A stretch of DNA of 60,830 bases from an uncultured bacterium (GTDB lineage: Bacteria; Pseudomonadota; Alphaproteobacteria; Sphingomonadales; Sphingomonadaceae), in NCBI GenBank assembly GCA_903884945.1, contig CAISGR010000218.1, forward strand, positions 1 through 60,830. Direction: 5' to 3'. Within the stretch, counting starts at the first letter, position 1. Every line of letters starts with the position of its first letter. The notes beneath the pieces were generated by a model. It was given only the letters and a program-made list of their open reading frames with translations, ran no database searches and was not told the origin of the DNA. The translations under genes were made by a program, and so were the position numbers. This document shows positions 20,755 through 31,179 of the stretch, in pieces.

Positions 20755-22806
20755 TCAGTCGGCGGGCTTCCCCGTCCATTTCCCCATCCAGCCAAGCACC
20801 TCGCGGTACCATTGGCGGCTTTCCTTCGGCTTCAGCACCCAGTGGCTGCCGCCCGGGAACACCACTAGCCGCGACGGAATGTCGCGACGCTGGAGCGCGG
20901 TGAAGGCAGCGATGCCCTGGGTATAGGGGATGCGATAATCGCCCTCGCTGGTGATGACGAGCTGCGGCGTCTTCCACGCAGCGACATGGTTGACCGGGTT
21001 CCATTTCTCGAACGCGGCGGGATCCTCATAATAGGGATGGCCGCCATGTTCCCATTCGTCGAACCATAGTTCCTCAGTCTCGTAGGCCATGGCGCGGGCA
21101 TCGAACACGCCATCATGCTGGACGATGCACTTGAAGCGATCGGGCCACTGCCCCTCGATCCAGTTCATCATATAGCCGCCATAGGAGGCGCCCAGCGCAC
21201 AGGCATTGCCGCCGTCGAGCCAGGTGAACTTGTCGGTCGCCGCTTTCAGGCCCTTTTGCAGATCCTCGAGCGGCCAGCCGCCCCAATTGTTGCGGATCGC
21301 ATCCGTGAAGCCCTGGCCGTATCCGGTGGAGCCGTGGAAATCGACCGCGACCAGGCCATAGCCCGCGCCGGCGAAGACCGCCGGGTTCCAGCGCCACGAC
21401 CAGCTGTTGTTGCTCGATCCCTGCGGGCCGCCATGGACCATATAGGCGACCGGCACCTTCGCATCGGCGACCAGCCCGGCGGGCTTCACCGCATAGCCCC
21501 AGACGGTGTCGTTGTTCGCGCCCGCAAAGCTGAAGCGGGTGACCTGCGGCATATCGATGTCGGCGAGCTTCGCGGCGTTGACCGCCGTCAGCCGCACCGT
21601 CTTCCGGCCGGAGAGCAGATAGAAATCATCCGGCGCGGTGAGACTGTTCATCGCGAAGACGATCCCCCGCGCAGTCGGCACCACCGCCGAGACGTTGCCT
21701 GCCTGGGTGAGGCGCGTGACCTTGCCGCTGGCGGCGTCGACCGACCAGACCGGATTTTCCTGCGTGTCTTCCGCCGTGACGATCAGGCTCCTGCTGTCCG
21801 GCGCCCAGGCGATCGAGCCGACCGACCGGTCCCAGCCCTGGGTCAGCGCGGTGACCTTGCCCGTCGCCAGATTGCGGACCATCAGCACCTGCCGGTCCGC
21901 CTCGTAGCCCGGGCGCTTCATCTGGAACCAGGCGAGCGATTTTCCGTCCGGCGAGACGGTCGGGAGATTATCCATGCCGTCATTGTCGTCAGTGAGATTG
22001 ACCGGCGGTGACGATCCGTCCGCCGGTGCGGCGAAGATATCGAGATTGACCGACAGCGGCTCGATCCGCCCCGCCTCGCGGAGCGCGAAATAGACGGTCT
22101 TGCCGTCCGGACTCCACGAGACTTCCTCGGCCCCGCCGAACGGCTTGGACGGCGAATCGCCGACCAGCCCGCCCTCGATCGCGATCCCGTTGCCCGGCGC
22201 ACCCTCGGGCGTCAGCGGCAGGACGAAGATCTGTGACCGCGTGCCATCCGCCCAGCTCGCCCAATGCCGGACGAACATCTGGTCGTAGGTGCGGGCATTG
22301 CCGGCGTTCGCATCCTTCTTCACCATTGCCGGCTCGAGACTCGGCGCGCCGGGCCGGCGATCGGCGAAGACCAGCAGCTTGTCCCCGGTCGGTGCCACCC
22401 TGAAACCGCCCATGCCGCCCTTGAAATCGGTCAGCCGCTTCGGCGTGCCGCCGGCGATGGGCACCGACCAGACGGCGTCGTCGCCGCCCTTGTCGGACTG
22501 GAAATAGACAATGGTCCCATCCGGCGAGAATAGCGGCGCGGTTTCGTTGACATCGGCCTCGGCCACCAGCTTTTCGGGGGTCGCGCCCTTCCTGGAGAGA
22601 TCGAGCCGCCACAGATCGAAACGGCCGCCGTCGATCGAGAGATCAGTCTCGCGCTGCTGGTAGACGAGCCAGTGGCCATCCCGGGAGACATCGGGCGCCG
22701 AAACGCGCGAGAGCATCGTCACGTCGTCGATGGTGAGCTGACGGGCGCCCGCGGGGGCAGCGGCGGCGATGAGCGCGAAGACGCTCGCGGAAAGGAGATT
22801 TTTCAT
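20755..22806 (-). CDS. Secreted S9-family prolyl-oligopeptidase-type serine peptidase
   Basis: The product has 683 aa. A signal peptide (MKNLLSASVFALIAAAAPAGA) is followed by a beta-propeller with repeated SPDGK/DG strands (about 30-420) and an alpha/beta-hydrolase domain. The nucleophile Ser541 lies in GASYGGYMM; the Asp is in SEGDYRIPYTQG and the His in PGGSHWVL. It is expected to cleave peptides, probably dipeptides or oligopeptides, in the periplasm. The ATG at 22806 is chosen because it starts the signal sequence. It is codirectional with popZ and tolC but 107 bp away. Confidence 0.9.
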   Translation of the reverse strand: MKNLLSASVFALIAAAAPAGARQLTIDDVTMLSRVSAPDVSRDGHWLVYQQRETDLSIDGGRFDLWRLDLSRKGATPEKLVAEADVNETAPLFSPDGTIVYFQSDKGGDDAVWSVPIAGGTPKRLTDFKGGMGGFRVAPTGDKLLVFADRRPGAPSLEPAMVKKDANAGNARTYDQMFVRHWASWADGTRSQIFVLPLTPEGAPGNGIAIEGGLVGDSPSKPFGGAEEVSWSPDGKTVYFALREAGRIEPLSVNLDIFAAPADGSSPPVNLTDDNDGMDNLPTVSPDGKSLAWFQMKRPGYEADRQVLMVRNLATGKVTALTQGWDRSVGSIAWAPDSRSLIVTAEDTQENPVWSVDAASGKVTRLTQAGNVSAVVPTARGIVFAMNSLTAPDDFYLLSGRKTVRLTAVNAAKLADIDMPQVTRFSFAGANNDTVWGYAVKPAGLVADAKVPVAYMVHGGPQGSSNNSWSWRWNPAVFAGAGYGLVAVDFHGSTGYGQGFTDAIRNNWGGWPLEDLQKGLKAATDKFTWLDGGNACALGASYGGYMMNWIEGQWPDRFKCIVQHDGVFDARAMAYETEELWFDEWEHGGHPYYEDPAAFEKWNPVNHVAAWKTPQLVITSEGDYRIPYTQGIAAFTALQRRDIPSRLVVFPGGSHWVLKPKESRQWYREVLGWMGKWTGKPAD

Positions 22807-22888
22807 GCCCGCAGGTAGAGCAGATGGGCGCGCCGCGGGCAATCGGGCGACTCTATGGCGACCTTGATCCCGACCCGATCACACGGGC

Positions 22889-22910
22889 CGCCGGGCGAAC
22901 CGGCCCGGCG
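22889..22910 (-). terminator. Hairpin just downstream of popZ
   Basis: CGCCGGGC-gaaccg-GCCCGGCG forms a perfect 8-bp stem, 3 nt past the popZ stop. No T-tract follows, so termination is uncertain. Confidence 0.35.
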
Positions 22911-22913
22911 ATT

Positions 22914-23435
22914 TCAGCGCGAGCCGGTGATCCGGGCGATTTCGCGCGAGACCAGCGTTTCCACCATCGCCGGCAGGTTCGTATCGAGCCACTCGCGCAA
23001 CATCGGACGGAGCATTTCGCGTACCATGCCCTCGAGCGTATCGCTCCCGGCAATCTCGGGCCTGACGACCATCCGCGACAAGGCATCGAGCGCGCCGCGG
23101 CTGGCCTCGGCCGCGCGCGGCGACAGGATCGGATCGGCGGGCGGCGCGGCCGGAGCGGCAGCAGGCGGTGCGGGCGCAGCCGCGGCGGGTGCCGGTGATG
23201 GTGCCGCTACGGGCGGTGCCAGATATTCCGCCGCCGGCCGCACCGGATCGTGCATCGGATCGCTCAGCTCGAGGATTTCGTCATGACCGAAGGCGCCGGG
23301 CTCGGAGCGTGGGGTGATCGGGCGACCGGCGCGCTTGGCGCGGCTGGCGGTCGCACTTTCCCCCTCCTCGGCAATGATGCGCTTGATGGAGGAAAGTATC
23401 TCCTCCATCGAAGGCTCGGCGCTGATATCCCCCAT
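22914..23435 (-). CDS. popZ: PopZ / DUF2497 polar organising protein
   Basis: The product has 173 aa with the three-part PopZ layout. The N-terminal helix is EPSMEEILSSIKRIIAEE (about 8-25). A disordered Pro/Ala-rich linker (about 70-105) follows, then the C-terminal oligomerisation helices (LEGMVREMLRPMLREWLDTN and LPAMVETLVSREIARITG). In Caulobacter PopZ condenses at cell poles and anchors the chromosome origin through ParB. It lies next to tolC, as I recall it also does in Caulobacter. The usual valS neighbour is here 4 kb away. Confidence 0.9.
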   Translation of the reverse strand: MGDISAEPSMEEILSSIKRIIAEEGESATASRAKRAGRPITPRSEPGAFGHDEILELSDPMHDPVRPAAEYLAPPVAAPSPAPAAAAPAPPAAAPAAPPADPILSPRAAEASRGALDALSRMVVRPEIAGSDTLEGMVREMLRPMLREWLDTNLPAMVETLVSREIARITGSR

Positions 23436-23475
23436 CGAACGACCCCGTCAGCCATGGACCGCTCGTCAGCAGTCC

Positions 23476-25008
23476 TTACTTCTTGACGCCACCTGCGGGA
23501 TTCGCGGCCCCTGTGTCAACTGCGGGTTCTACGGGGGGCGCGTCGAGGATCGGATCGAGCGGCCGCGTCACCACCGAGCCCTGCGCCGGCGTCCTGGCGG
23601 TGCTGGTGCCGGTCTCGACCGGATCGGGCTGCGATCCATAGTCCCAGATCTTGCCGCGCACGCGCTTGTAGTTCGCGACCGGATCGTAGAGCGGCCCGCC
23701 GTCAAGCCCGAGATCCTTCGCCTCGGCCGCGCCCATCGCCGCGAGCAGCGCGAAGCCGGCGACATAGGCGTCACGCCGTGCCGTCACCAGCGTGACCTGC
23801 GAGTTCAGCAGTTCCTGCTCGGCGTTCAGGATATCCAGAATCGTGCGGTTACCCACGCTGTTCTCGGCGCGGACGCCCTCGAGCGAGAGCTTGTTGGCGT
23901 TCACCGCGACCTCGGACGAGGCGATCACCTCGAGCGAGGATTTCCATACCGCATAGGCCGAGCGTGCCTGCGCGATCACGCTGCGCTCGGTTTCGGTGAC
24001 CTGCTCGGCCGCCTGAGCGCGGCGCTCCTGCGCCTGGCGGATCTGGGCCGCCGGCCGGCCGCCCTGGAACAGCGGCACCGTCAACCCCAGCCCGGCGGTC
24101 GCCGAGGTGCCCGTCTGGCCGACCGCAACGCCTGTTCCGGAGCCGAGCGACCCGAGATAATTATAATAGTTGCCGCCGATATTCACGCTGAGCTTCGGCA
24201 GCCGGTTCGAGCGCGCGACGCCGATATCGAAGCCGCTGGCATCGCGGTTCTTCTGCGCGGCGAGCAAGGCGGGGTTGTTGTCGATCGCGACCGCGACCGC
24301 ATTGTCCGGATCGGCGGGGAGATTGGGCAGCGCCGGCGGCACTTCGAGGGTTCCGGGCGCGCTGCCGACCAGACGGATATAGCTTTCGCGGCTGGAAATG
24401 AGCCGCGCCTGGGCCGACTGGAGCTGGCTGCGCGCCACCGCGAGGCGGGCGTCGGACTGGGCGACATCGGTCCGGGTCAGGTCGCCCACCTGGAAGCGGT
24501 CCTTCGACGCCTGGAGGTTGACGTCGAGCACCTTCACATTCTGTTCGTTGAGCGAGACGATCGCCTCGTCGCGGATCACGTCCATATAGGCGCCGACCAC
24601 GGCGGTGAAGAGATCCGATTCGGTGCCCCGCAGGCTGAACCGCCCGGCTTCCACGCGGGTTTCGGCCGCGCGGATCGAATTCCTGGTGCCGCCGCCGGCA
24701 TAAATCGGCACCGAGAGTGTCGACGAGGCCGTCGCCTGACGATCGGGCGACACGAAGCTGTTCGAGGCGCTGACCAGATTCTCGGTATAGCCGCCCGTCA
24801 GGCTGACCGACGGCAGCGCCGCCGACTTCGCGATCGGCACATTCTCGTCGGTCGCGCGGACATTGGCGCGTTGGGCCGCAAGCGTCGGATTGGTGTTATA
24901 GGCCTTGACCAGCGCTTCGCGCAGCGTCTCCGCGGCCGCCGGGGTGGCGGTCGTCAGCATCACCGCAACACCGGCAAGCAATTGGGTCCGTCGCATAAGG
25001 GGCGGCAT
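23476..25008 (-). CDS. tolC: TolC-family outer-membrane efflux/secretion channel
   Basis: The product has 510 aa. A signal peptide (LLAGVAVMLTTATPAAA) is followed by two OEP repeats of helical coiled coil and barrel strands (AYNTNPTLAAQRANVRA; NRTILDILNAEQELLNSQV; ARRDAYVAGFALLAAMG). It is the outer-membrane duct for type I secretion and RND efflux. The inner-membrane partners are not in the window. It begins 3 nt after the pcm-like stop, so the two are cotranscribed. An alternative ATG at 24996 would shorten it by four residues. Confidence 0.93.
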   Translation of the reverse strand: MPPLMRRTQLLAGVAVMLTTATPAAAETLREALVKAYNTNPTLAAQRANVRATDENVPIAKSAALPSVSLTGGYTENLVSASNSFVSPDRQATASSTLSVPIYAGGGTRNSIRAAETRVEAGRFSLRGTESDLFTAVVGAYMDVIRDEAIVSLNEQNVKVLDVNLQASKDRFQVGDLTRTDVAQSDARLAVARSQLQSAQARLISSRESYIRLVGSAPGTLEVPPALPNLPADPDNAVAVAIDNNPALLAAQKNRDASGFDIGVARSNRLPKLSVNIGGNYYNYLGSLGSGTGVAVGQTGTSATAGLGLTVPLFQGGRPAAQIRQAQERRAQAAEQVTETERSVIAQARSAYAVWKSSLEVIASSEVAVNANKLSLEGVRAENSVGNRTILDILNAEQELLNSQVTLVTARRDAYVAGFALLAAMGAAEAKDLGLDGGPLYDPVANYKRVRGKIWDYGSQPDPVETGTSTARTPAQGSVVTRPLDPILDAPPVEPAVDTGAANPAGGVKK

Positions 25009-25011
25009 CTT

Positions 25012-25680
25012 TCAGAAAGTGAACGTCCTGGGCCGGGCGAACCCCGGCAGCGAAACGCAATCGATATCGGCGAAATCGAGCAGGCCGAACCCGCCGCCCG
25101 ACTTGCGGCCCGCGGTCAGCCGGGTGATCCCGCGGTCGGCGATCCCGGCCACGGCACGGCCGCCCGCGGCGAGCTGCGCGACGAGCGCCTCGGGGACATG
25201 CTCCACGGCGCCGTCGATCACCAGCACGTCATAGGGCGCGCCGGCCTCGTGGCCCGCTTCGAGCGGGCCTTCGACCAGGGTGACATTGGCATGGCCGGCC
25301 AGCGCGGTGCGCGCCTCGGCGGCCAGCGCCGGATCGCTCTCGACCGCGACGACCTGCGACACGAGCTCGGCGAGGACGGCCGCGGTGTAGCCGCCCGCCG
25401 CGCCGATCAGCAGCACGCGGTCGTCCGGCTGCAGCGCCGCCTCGGTGAGGAGCCGGCCGGTGGCGATCGGAACGTTCTGGAATCGTCCGCGCCCGAGCGG
25501 AACGGCGGTATCGCGATAGGAGATCGCGCGCACCTCGGGCGGCACGAACGCCTCGCGCGGCACGCGCGCCATCGCCGCGACGACCCGCGGGTCGCTCACC
25601 GAATTGGTGCGCAGCTGGCTCGCTACCATGGCGTGGCGCATCGTCTCGAAGCGCCCTGAGTCGATCGCAGTCATTTCCAT
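25012..25680 (-). CDS. pcm: Protein-L-isoaspartate O-methyltransferase-like protein
   Basis: The product has 222 aa. It has the PCMT fold: RHAMVASQLRTNSVSDPRVVAAM, VPREAFVP, RLLTEAALQPDDRVLLIGAAGGYTAAVLAELV (SAM loop) and VDALVIDGA-type strand (YDVLVIDGAVEHVP). The SAM-binding motif reads GAAGGY rather than the common GTGSGY, and the C-terminal RITR-like part is divergent. Repair of isoaspartyl residues is therefore likely but not certain. Such divergent copies sit before tolC in many alphaproteobacteria. Starts at 25680 or 25674 are equally possible. Confidence 0.82.
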   Translation of the reverse strand: MEMTAIDSGRFETMRHAMVASQLRTNSVSDPRVVAAMARVPREAFVPPEVRAISYRDTAVPLGRGRFQNVPIATGRLLTEAALQPDDRVLLIGAAGGYTAAVLAELVSQVVAVESDPALAAEARTALAGHANVTLVEGPLEAGHEAGAPYDVLVIDGAVEHVPEALVAQLAAGGRAVAGIADRGITRLTAGRKSGGGFGLLDFADIDCVSLPGFARPRTFTF

Positions 25681-25939
25681 AAACCACCCTGTCGCATAAC
25701 TGTTATAGTCATGCAATACACTTGTTGCTTCTTCGGGGCTTGTATCGTGTGCGTACCGCCGCGCCAAGCGAAGGGCACATCATTATTATCCGCGGCGGCG
25801 GCCCCTTTCCCGGCGTACCCGGCCGGGACGAATTATTCGAATAACACGACGAGTTCACGCATATGTTAGCCGCATGTCATCTCGATTGTGCTATGCAGCA
25901 TGCGCCGGGGTCGCGAGCTTCAGTGCATGGGGACTCGAG

Positions 25940-26122
25940 ATGAACATATTGCAGCTCTTCCGTTGCGTGCAAGGGCACCATGTGCGCTCCAGCAGTCGAT
26001 CGCGAGTCGTGGATGGGCGCCGCGAAAGCGTGTGCCGCGGCTGCGGCCGCAGGATGATCAAGGACGATTTCGGAACGCGGCTCATCCCGGCCGACGACAT
26101 CGCGAAGAATTCCGGGAGCTGA
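25940..26122 (+). CDS. Small conserved-looking protein with a CxxC
   Basis: The product has 60 aa, beginning MNILQLFRCVQGHH and containing a C-terminal VCRGCGRRM, then ADDIAKNSGS. Three cysteines and paired histidines (Cys9, His13-14, CxxC) suggest a small zinc-ribbon-like fold. The ATG at 25940 lacks a strong ribosome-binding site. A longer reading from 25874 would add 22 unlikely residues. The function is unknown. Confidence 0.55.
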   Translation: MNILQLFRCVQGHHVRSSSRSRVVDGRRESVCRGCGRRMIKDDFGTRLIPADDIAKNSGS

Positions 26123-26177
26123 TCGCCGGATCGGCGGAAAACCGGTCGTTGCCGGGCACCGGAGCGCACAACGGCGT

Positions 26178-26207
26178 TTGACAACGCCATCGAAACCTCG
26201 CATCTGC
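26178..26207 (+). promoter_or_regulatory. Candidate promoter of tRNA-Cys
   Basis: A consensus -35 TTGACA (26178-26183) is followed after 17 nt by CATCTG as a weak -10. This places transcription start a few nt before the tRNA at 26217. Confidence 0.5.
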
Positions 26208-26216
26208 GCCCGCCTC

Positions 26217-26290
26217 GGCCCGATGGCGGAGTGGTGACGCAGAGGACTGCAAATCCTTGCACCCGGGTTCGATTCCCGGTCGGGCCTCCA
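26217..26290 (+). tRNA. tRNA-Cys(GCA)
   Basis: A complete 74-nt cloverleaf: acceptor GGCCCGA/TCGGGCC, anticodon arm GGA-CTGCAAA-TCC with anticodon GCA, T-arm CCGGG-TTCGATT-CCCGG and encoded CCA at 26288-26290. Confidence 0.97.
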
Positions 26291-26358
26291 CTCATCGGCG
26301 GCGACTCTCCTTCCGATGCCTTGTGGCAGCGTGACGCAGGATCGCCGCCGAGTGCCTC

Positions 26359-27714
<1,356 letters not shown>

Positions 27715-27911
27715 TTCGGTCCTCCCCATCATGCCGGGCGAAGGCCCGGTCCGGTGCGACCTGCCACTTCGAGTCGCGGCTTTCTATTGGCGGGAGAATA
27801 CACTATTTCGCAGCGGCAAGTCGTCCGCGAGAGTCGACTTCAGGGCGGTCGTTCTTGTCGGTGCGTCGCCCTGGCACGACGATGCCCCGGCGCATGCGGG
27901 AGCAGCAAGCG

Positions 27912-29552
27912 ATGAAGGCCTCCGACATCTTCGTCAAATGCCTCGAACAGGAGGGCGTCGCCTATGTGTTCGGCGTGCCCGGCGAGGAGAATCTCGACTT
28001 TCTCGACAGCCTGTCGCGCTCCTCGATCACGCTGATCCTGACGCGGCACGAACAGGGAGCGGGCTTCATGGCGGCCACCTATGGCCGCCACACCGGCAAG
28101 ACCGGCGTGTGCCTGGCGACGCTGGGCCCGGGCGCGACCAATCTCGTCACCGCCGCTGCCTATGCGACGCTGGGCGGGATGCCGATCCTGATGATCACCG
28201 GCCAGAAGCCGATCAAGAAATCGAAGCAGGGCCGCTTCCAGATCCTCGACGTGGTCGCGATGATGGGGCCGATCACCAAATATACCCATCAGCTCGCGAG
28301 CGCCGACAATATCCCGAGCCGTGTGCGCGAAGCCTTCCGCCTCGCCGAGGAGGAGAAGCCGGGTGCGACCCATCTGGAATTCCCCGAGGACGTCGCCGAG
28401 GAACAGACCGACAGCCTGCCGATCAAGGCCAGCCTGTGCCGCCGCCCCTCCGCCGAGCCGAAGGCGGTCAGGGCCGCGGTACGGCGCATCGAGCATGCCC
28501 GATCGCCGCTGCTCGTGATCGGCGCCGGCGCGAACCGCAAGATGACCGGCAGGATGCTGCTGCAGTTCGTTGAAAAAACGGGCATTCCTTTCATCACGAC
28601 TCAGCTCGGCAAGGGCGTCATCGACGAACTCCACCTCCAGTTCCTGGGCTGCGCCGCGCTGTCGGCGGGCGATTTCGTGCACCGCGCGATCGAGGCGGCC
28701 GACCTGATCGTCAATGTCGGTCACGACGTCATCGAGAAGCCGCCCTTCTTCATGCGCCCGGGCGGCGACGACGTGATCCATGTCTCGAGCCGGTCGGCCG
28801 AGGTGGACCCGGTCTATTTTCCGCAGATCGAGGTGATCGGCGATATCGCCAACGCGATCTGGCAGATGAAGGAGGACATCGTTCCGTCGGCGGGCTGGTC
28901 GTTCGCGGCGATGCACGCGGCCCGCGCGGCCGAGCTCGCGCATACCGCCTCGCTCGAGACCGACCAGCGCTTCCCGATCCTCCCGGCCAATCTCGTGCGG
29001 GAGGTGCGCGCGGCGATGCCGAGCGACGGGATCATCGCGCTCGACAATGGCGTCTACAAGATCTGGTTCGCGCGCAACTATCCGGCGCGCCAGCAGAATA
29101 CCGTGCTGCTCGACAATGCGCTGGCGACGATGGGCGCCGGCCTGCCGTCCGCCATGGCGTCGGCAATGGTCTATCCCGGACGCAAGGTGATGGCGATCTG
29201 CGGCGATGGCGGGTTCATGATGAACAGCCAGGAGATGGAGACCGCCGTCCGGCTGAAGCTCAACCTCACGGTGCTGATCCTCAACGACGGCAGCTACGGC
29301 ATGATCCGGTGGAAGCAGGCGAATATGGGCTTTGCCGATTTCGGGCTGACCTATGGCAATCCCGATTTCGTCAAATATGCCGAGGCCTATGGCGCCTTCG
29401 GCCATCGCGTCGAAAGCGCGGCGCACCTGCCCGAGCTGCTGCGCCGCACCCTGGCTTCGCCGGGCGTGCATCTGATCGACTGCCCGGTCGATTATCGCGA
29501 CAACGACCGGATCCTGAACCACGAGATCAAGGAACTGAGCGCCGCACTATGA
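27912..29552 (+). CDS. Acetolactate-synthase-large-subunit-like ThDP enzyme
   Basis: The product has 546 aa with three ThDP-family domains. The activating Glu47 is in TRHEQGAGFMAATYGR, and the ThDP/Mg2+ motif GDGGFMMNSQEME...NDGSYGMIRWKQ is near the C terminus. No regulatory small subunit gene (ilvN) lies nearby, so it is probably not the main branched-chain biosynthetic enzyme. It pairs with the aldehyde dehydrogenase 50 bp downstream. A catabolic carboligase or decarboxylase role is plausible. The ATG at 27912 starts the conserved KASDIFVKCLEQEGV. Confidence 0.87.
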   Translation: MKASDIFVKCLEQEGVAYVFGVPGEENLDFLDSLSRSSITLILTRHEQGAGFMAATYGRHTGKTGVCLATLGPGATNLVTAAAYATLGGMPILMITGQKPIKKSKQGRFQILDVVAMMGPITKYTHQLASADNIPSRVREAFRLAEEEKPGATHLEFPEDVAEEQTDSLPIKASLCRRPSAEPKAVRAAVRRIEHARSPLLVIGAGANRKMTGRMLLQFVEKTGIPFITTQLGKGVIDELHLQFLGCAALSAGDFVHRAIEAADLIVNVGHDVIEKPPFFMRPGGDDVIHVSSRSAEVDPVYFPQIEVIGDIANAIWQMKEDIVPSAGWSFAAMHAARAAELAHTASLETDQRFPILPANLVREVRAAMPSDGIIALDNGVYKIWFARNYPARQQNTVLLDNALATMGAGLPSAMASAMVYPGRKVMAICGDGGFMMNSQEMETAVRLKLNLTVLILNDGSYGMIRWKQANMGFADFGLTYGNPDFVKYAEAYGAFGHRVESAAHLPELLRRTLASPGVHLIDCPVDYRDNDRILNHEIKELSAAL

Positions 29553-29557
29553 CTTGT

Positions 29558-29591
29558 CGCCCTTTCCCCGCAAGCGGGGAGAGGGCGTTTT
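29558..29591 (+). terminator. Hairpin plus T-run between the ALS-like and aldehyde dehydrogenase genes
   Basis: CGCCCTTTCCCC-gcaagc-GGGGAGAGGGCG forms a 12-bp stem (one G-T pair) followed by TTTT at 29588-29591. Its core resembles the palindromes at 16353-16385, so it is both terminator-like and a member of the repeat family. It would attenuate read-through into the next gene. Confidence 0.65.
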
Positions 29592-29602
29592 GGAGCTTCC
29601 CC

Positions 29603-31057
29603 ATGACCAGCTTGAAAGACATTTACCCGCTCTATCTCAATAACAAGGCGGCCCAACCTAACACCGACCTCGAAGTCACCGACAAGTTCAACAGCGCGGT
29701 TGCGTTCCGCGTCGCACAGGCCGATGCGGCGACGATCGACGCGGGTATCGCGGGCGCCGTCCGGGCGGCCGAGCCGATGGCCCGCATGGCGTCGTACGAA
29801 CGCCAGGCGGTGCTCCAGCACTGCGTCGACCGGTTCAAGGAGCGCTTCGACGAACTGGCCTATGCGCTGTGCGTCGAGGCGGGCAAGCCGATCAAGGACA
29901 GCGAGGGCGAGGTCGGCCGGCTGATCGATGCCTTCCGCATCGCCGCCGAGGAATCGGTGCGGATGACCGGCGAGGTGCAGCCGCTCGACATCAGCGCACG
30001 GGCGAAAGGGTATCAGGGCATCTGGAAGCGGGTGCCGATCGGCCCCTGCTCATTCATCTCGCCCTTCAATTTCCCCCTGAACCTCGCCGCGCACAAGATC
30101 GCCCCCGCGCTGGCGGTCGGGTGCCCTTTCGTGATGAAGCCGGCAAGCCGCACCCCGCTCGGCGCGATCATCATCGGCGAGGTGCTGGCCGAGACCGACC
30201 TGCCCGAGGGCGCCTTTTCGATCCTGCCGGCGCATCGCGAGGGGGCCGACCTGTTCACCGAGGACGACCGGCTCAAGCTGCTGAGCTTTACCGGATCCCC
30301 CGCCGTCGGCTGGGACCTGAAGGCCCGGGCGGGCAAGAAGAAGGTCGTGCTCGAACTGGGCGGGAACGCGGCGGTGATCGTCGACCAGGACGCCGATCTC
30401 GACGATGCGCTCGAGCGGGTCATTTTCGGCGCCTTCTACCAGTCGGGACAGAGCTGCATCGGCGTGCAGCGGATCATCATCCATGCGGCCGTCTATGACC
30501 GGTTCCGGGACATGCTGGTGGCCAGGACGAAGACCCTAGTGGCCGGCGATCCGAAGGACCGCGCGACCTTTATCGGCCCGATGATCTCGGAGAGCGAAGC
30601 GCGCCGCCTCGACGGCTGGATACAGCAGGCAGTGACCGGTGGCGCGACGCTGCTGTGCGGTGGCAGGCGCGACGGCGCGATGCTGGAGGCGACCTTGCTC
30701 GAGCAGGTCGACCGGGCCGCTGCGATCTATCGCGAAGAGGCCTTCGGGCCGGTCGCTTTGCTTAGCAAGTTCAACGACTTCGACGAAGCTCTTGCGGAGG
30801 TCAATGACAGCAAGTTCGGGCTCCAGGCGGGCATCTTCACGCGCGACCTGTTCAAGATGTTCGACGCGTGGGACCGGCTCGAGGTGGGCGGGGTCGTGAT
30901 CAACGACGTGCCGAGCTACCGCGTCGACAATATGCCGTATGGCGGCGTCAAGGATTCGGGGCTCGGCCGCGAGGGCGTCCGCTTTGCGATGGAGGACATG
31001 ACCGAGATTCGGAATCTGGTGATCCGGCGGCGCCAGGCTGGCCCTCCGTCCCGCTGA
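29603..31057 (+). CDS. NAD(P)-dependent aldehyde dehydrogenase
   Basis: The product has 484 aa of the ALDH superfamily: SPFNFPLNLAAHK with Asn155, KPASRTP, general base Glu251 in LELGGNAA, nucleophile Cys285 in SGQSCIGVQR, and EEAFGPVALL. It oxidises an aldehyde to its acid; the substrate is unknown. It follows the ALS-like gene, and the pair may handle the same carbonyl intermediate (inference). The start ATG at 29603 is preceded by GGAG. Confidence 0.92.
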   Translation: MTSLKDIYPLYLNNKAAQPNTDLEVTDKFNSAVAFRVAQADAATIDAGIAGAVRAAEPMARMASYERQAVLQHCVDRFKERFDELAYALCVEAGKPIKDSEGEVGRLIDAFRIAAEESVRMTGEVQPLDISARAKGYQGIWKRVPIGPCSFISPFNFPLNLAAHKIAPALAVGCPFVMKPASRTPLGAIIIGEVLAETDLPEGAFSILPAHREGADLFTEDDRLKLLSFTGSPAVGWDLKARAGKKKVVLELGGNAAVIVDQDADLDDALERVIFGAFYQSGQSCIGVQRIIIHAAVYDRFRDMLVARTKTLVAGDPKDRATFIGPMISESEARRLDGWIQQAVTGGATLLCGGRRDGAMLEATLLEQVDRAAAIYREEAFGPVALLSKFNDFDEALAEVNDSKFGLQAGIFTRDLFKMFDAWDRLEVGGVVINDVPSYRVDNMPYGGVKDSGLGREGVRFAMEDMTEIRNLVIRRRQAGPPSR

Positions 31058-31179
31058 CGGACATGTTTTGCCCCTGTTCGGCGGGGGCCGTTTGAGGCAG
31101 ATGTACGGGCGGGTTGCACGCGTTTCGAGTGACGCCGCCTAAGCGCACAGCGCAGGCGGCCAAAGGGACTGAGCGCTGC

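Noticed and set aside
31058..31113. Terminator after the aldehyde dehydrogenase
   Set aside because: GCCCC/GGGGC arms with a short TTT are present, but the stem is only five pairs; it was not listed as a feature.
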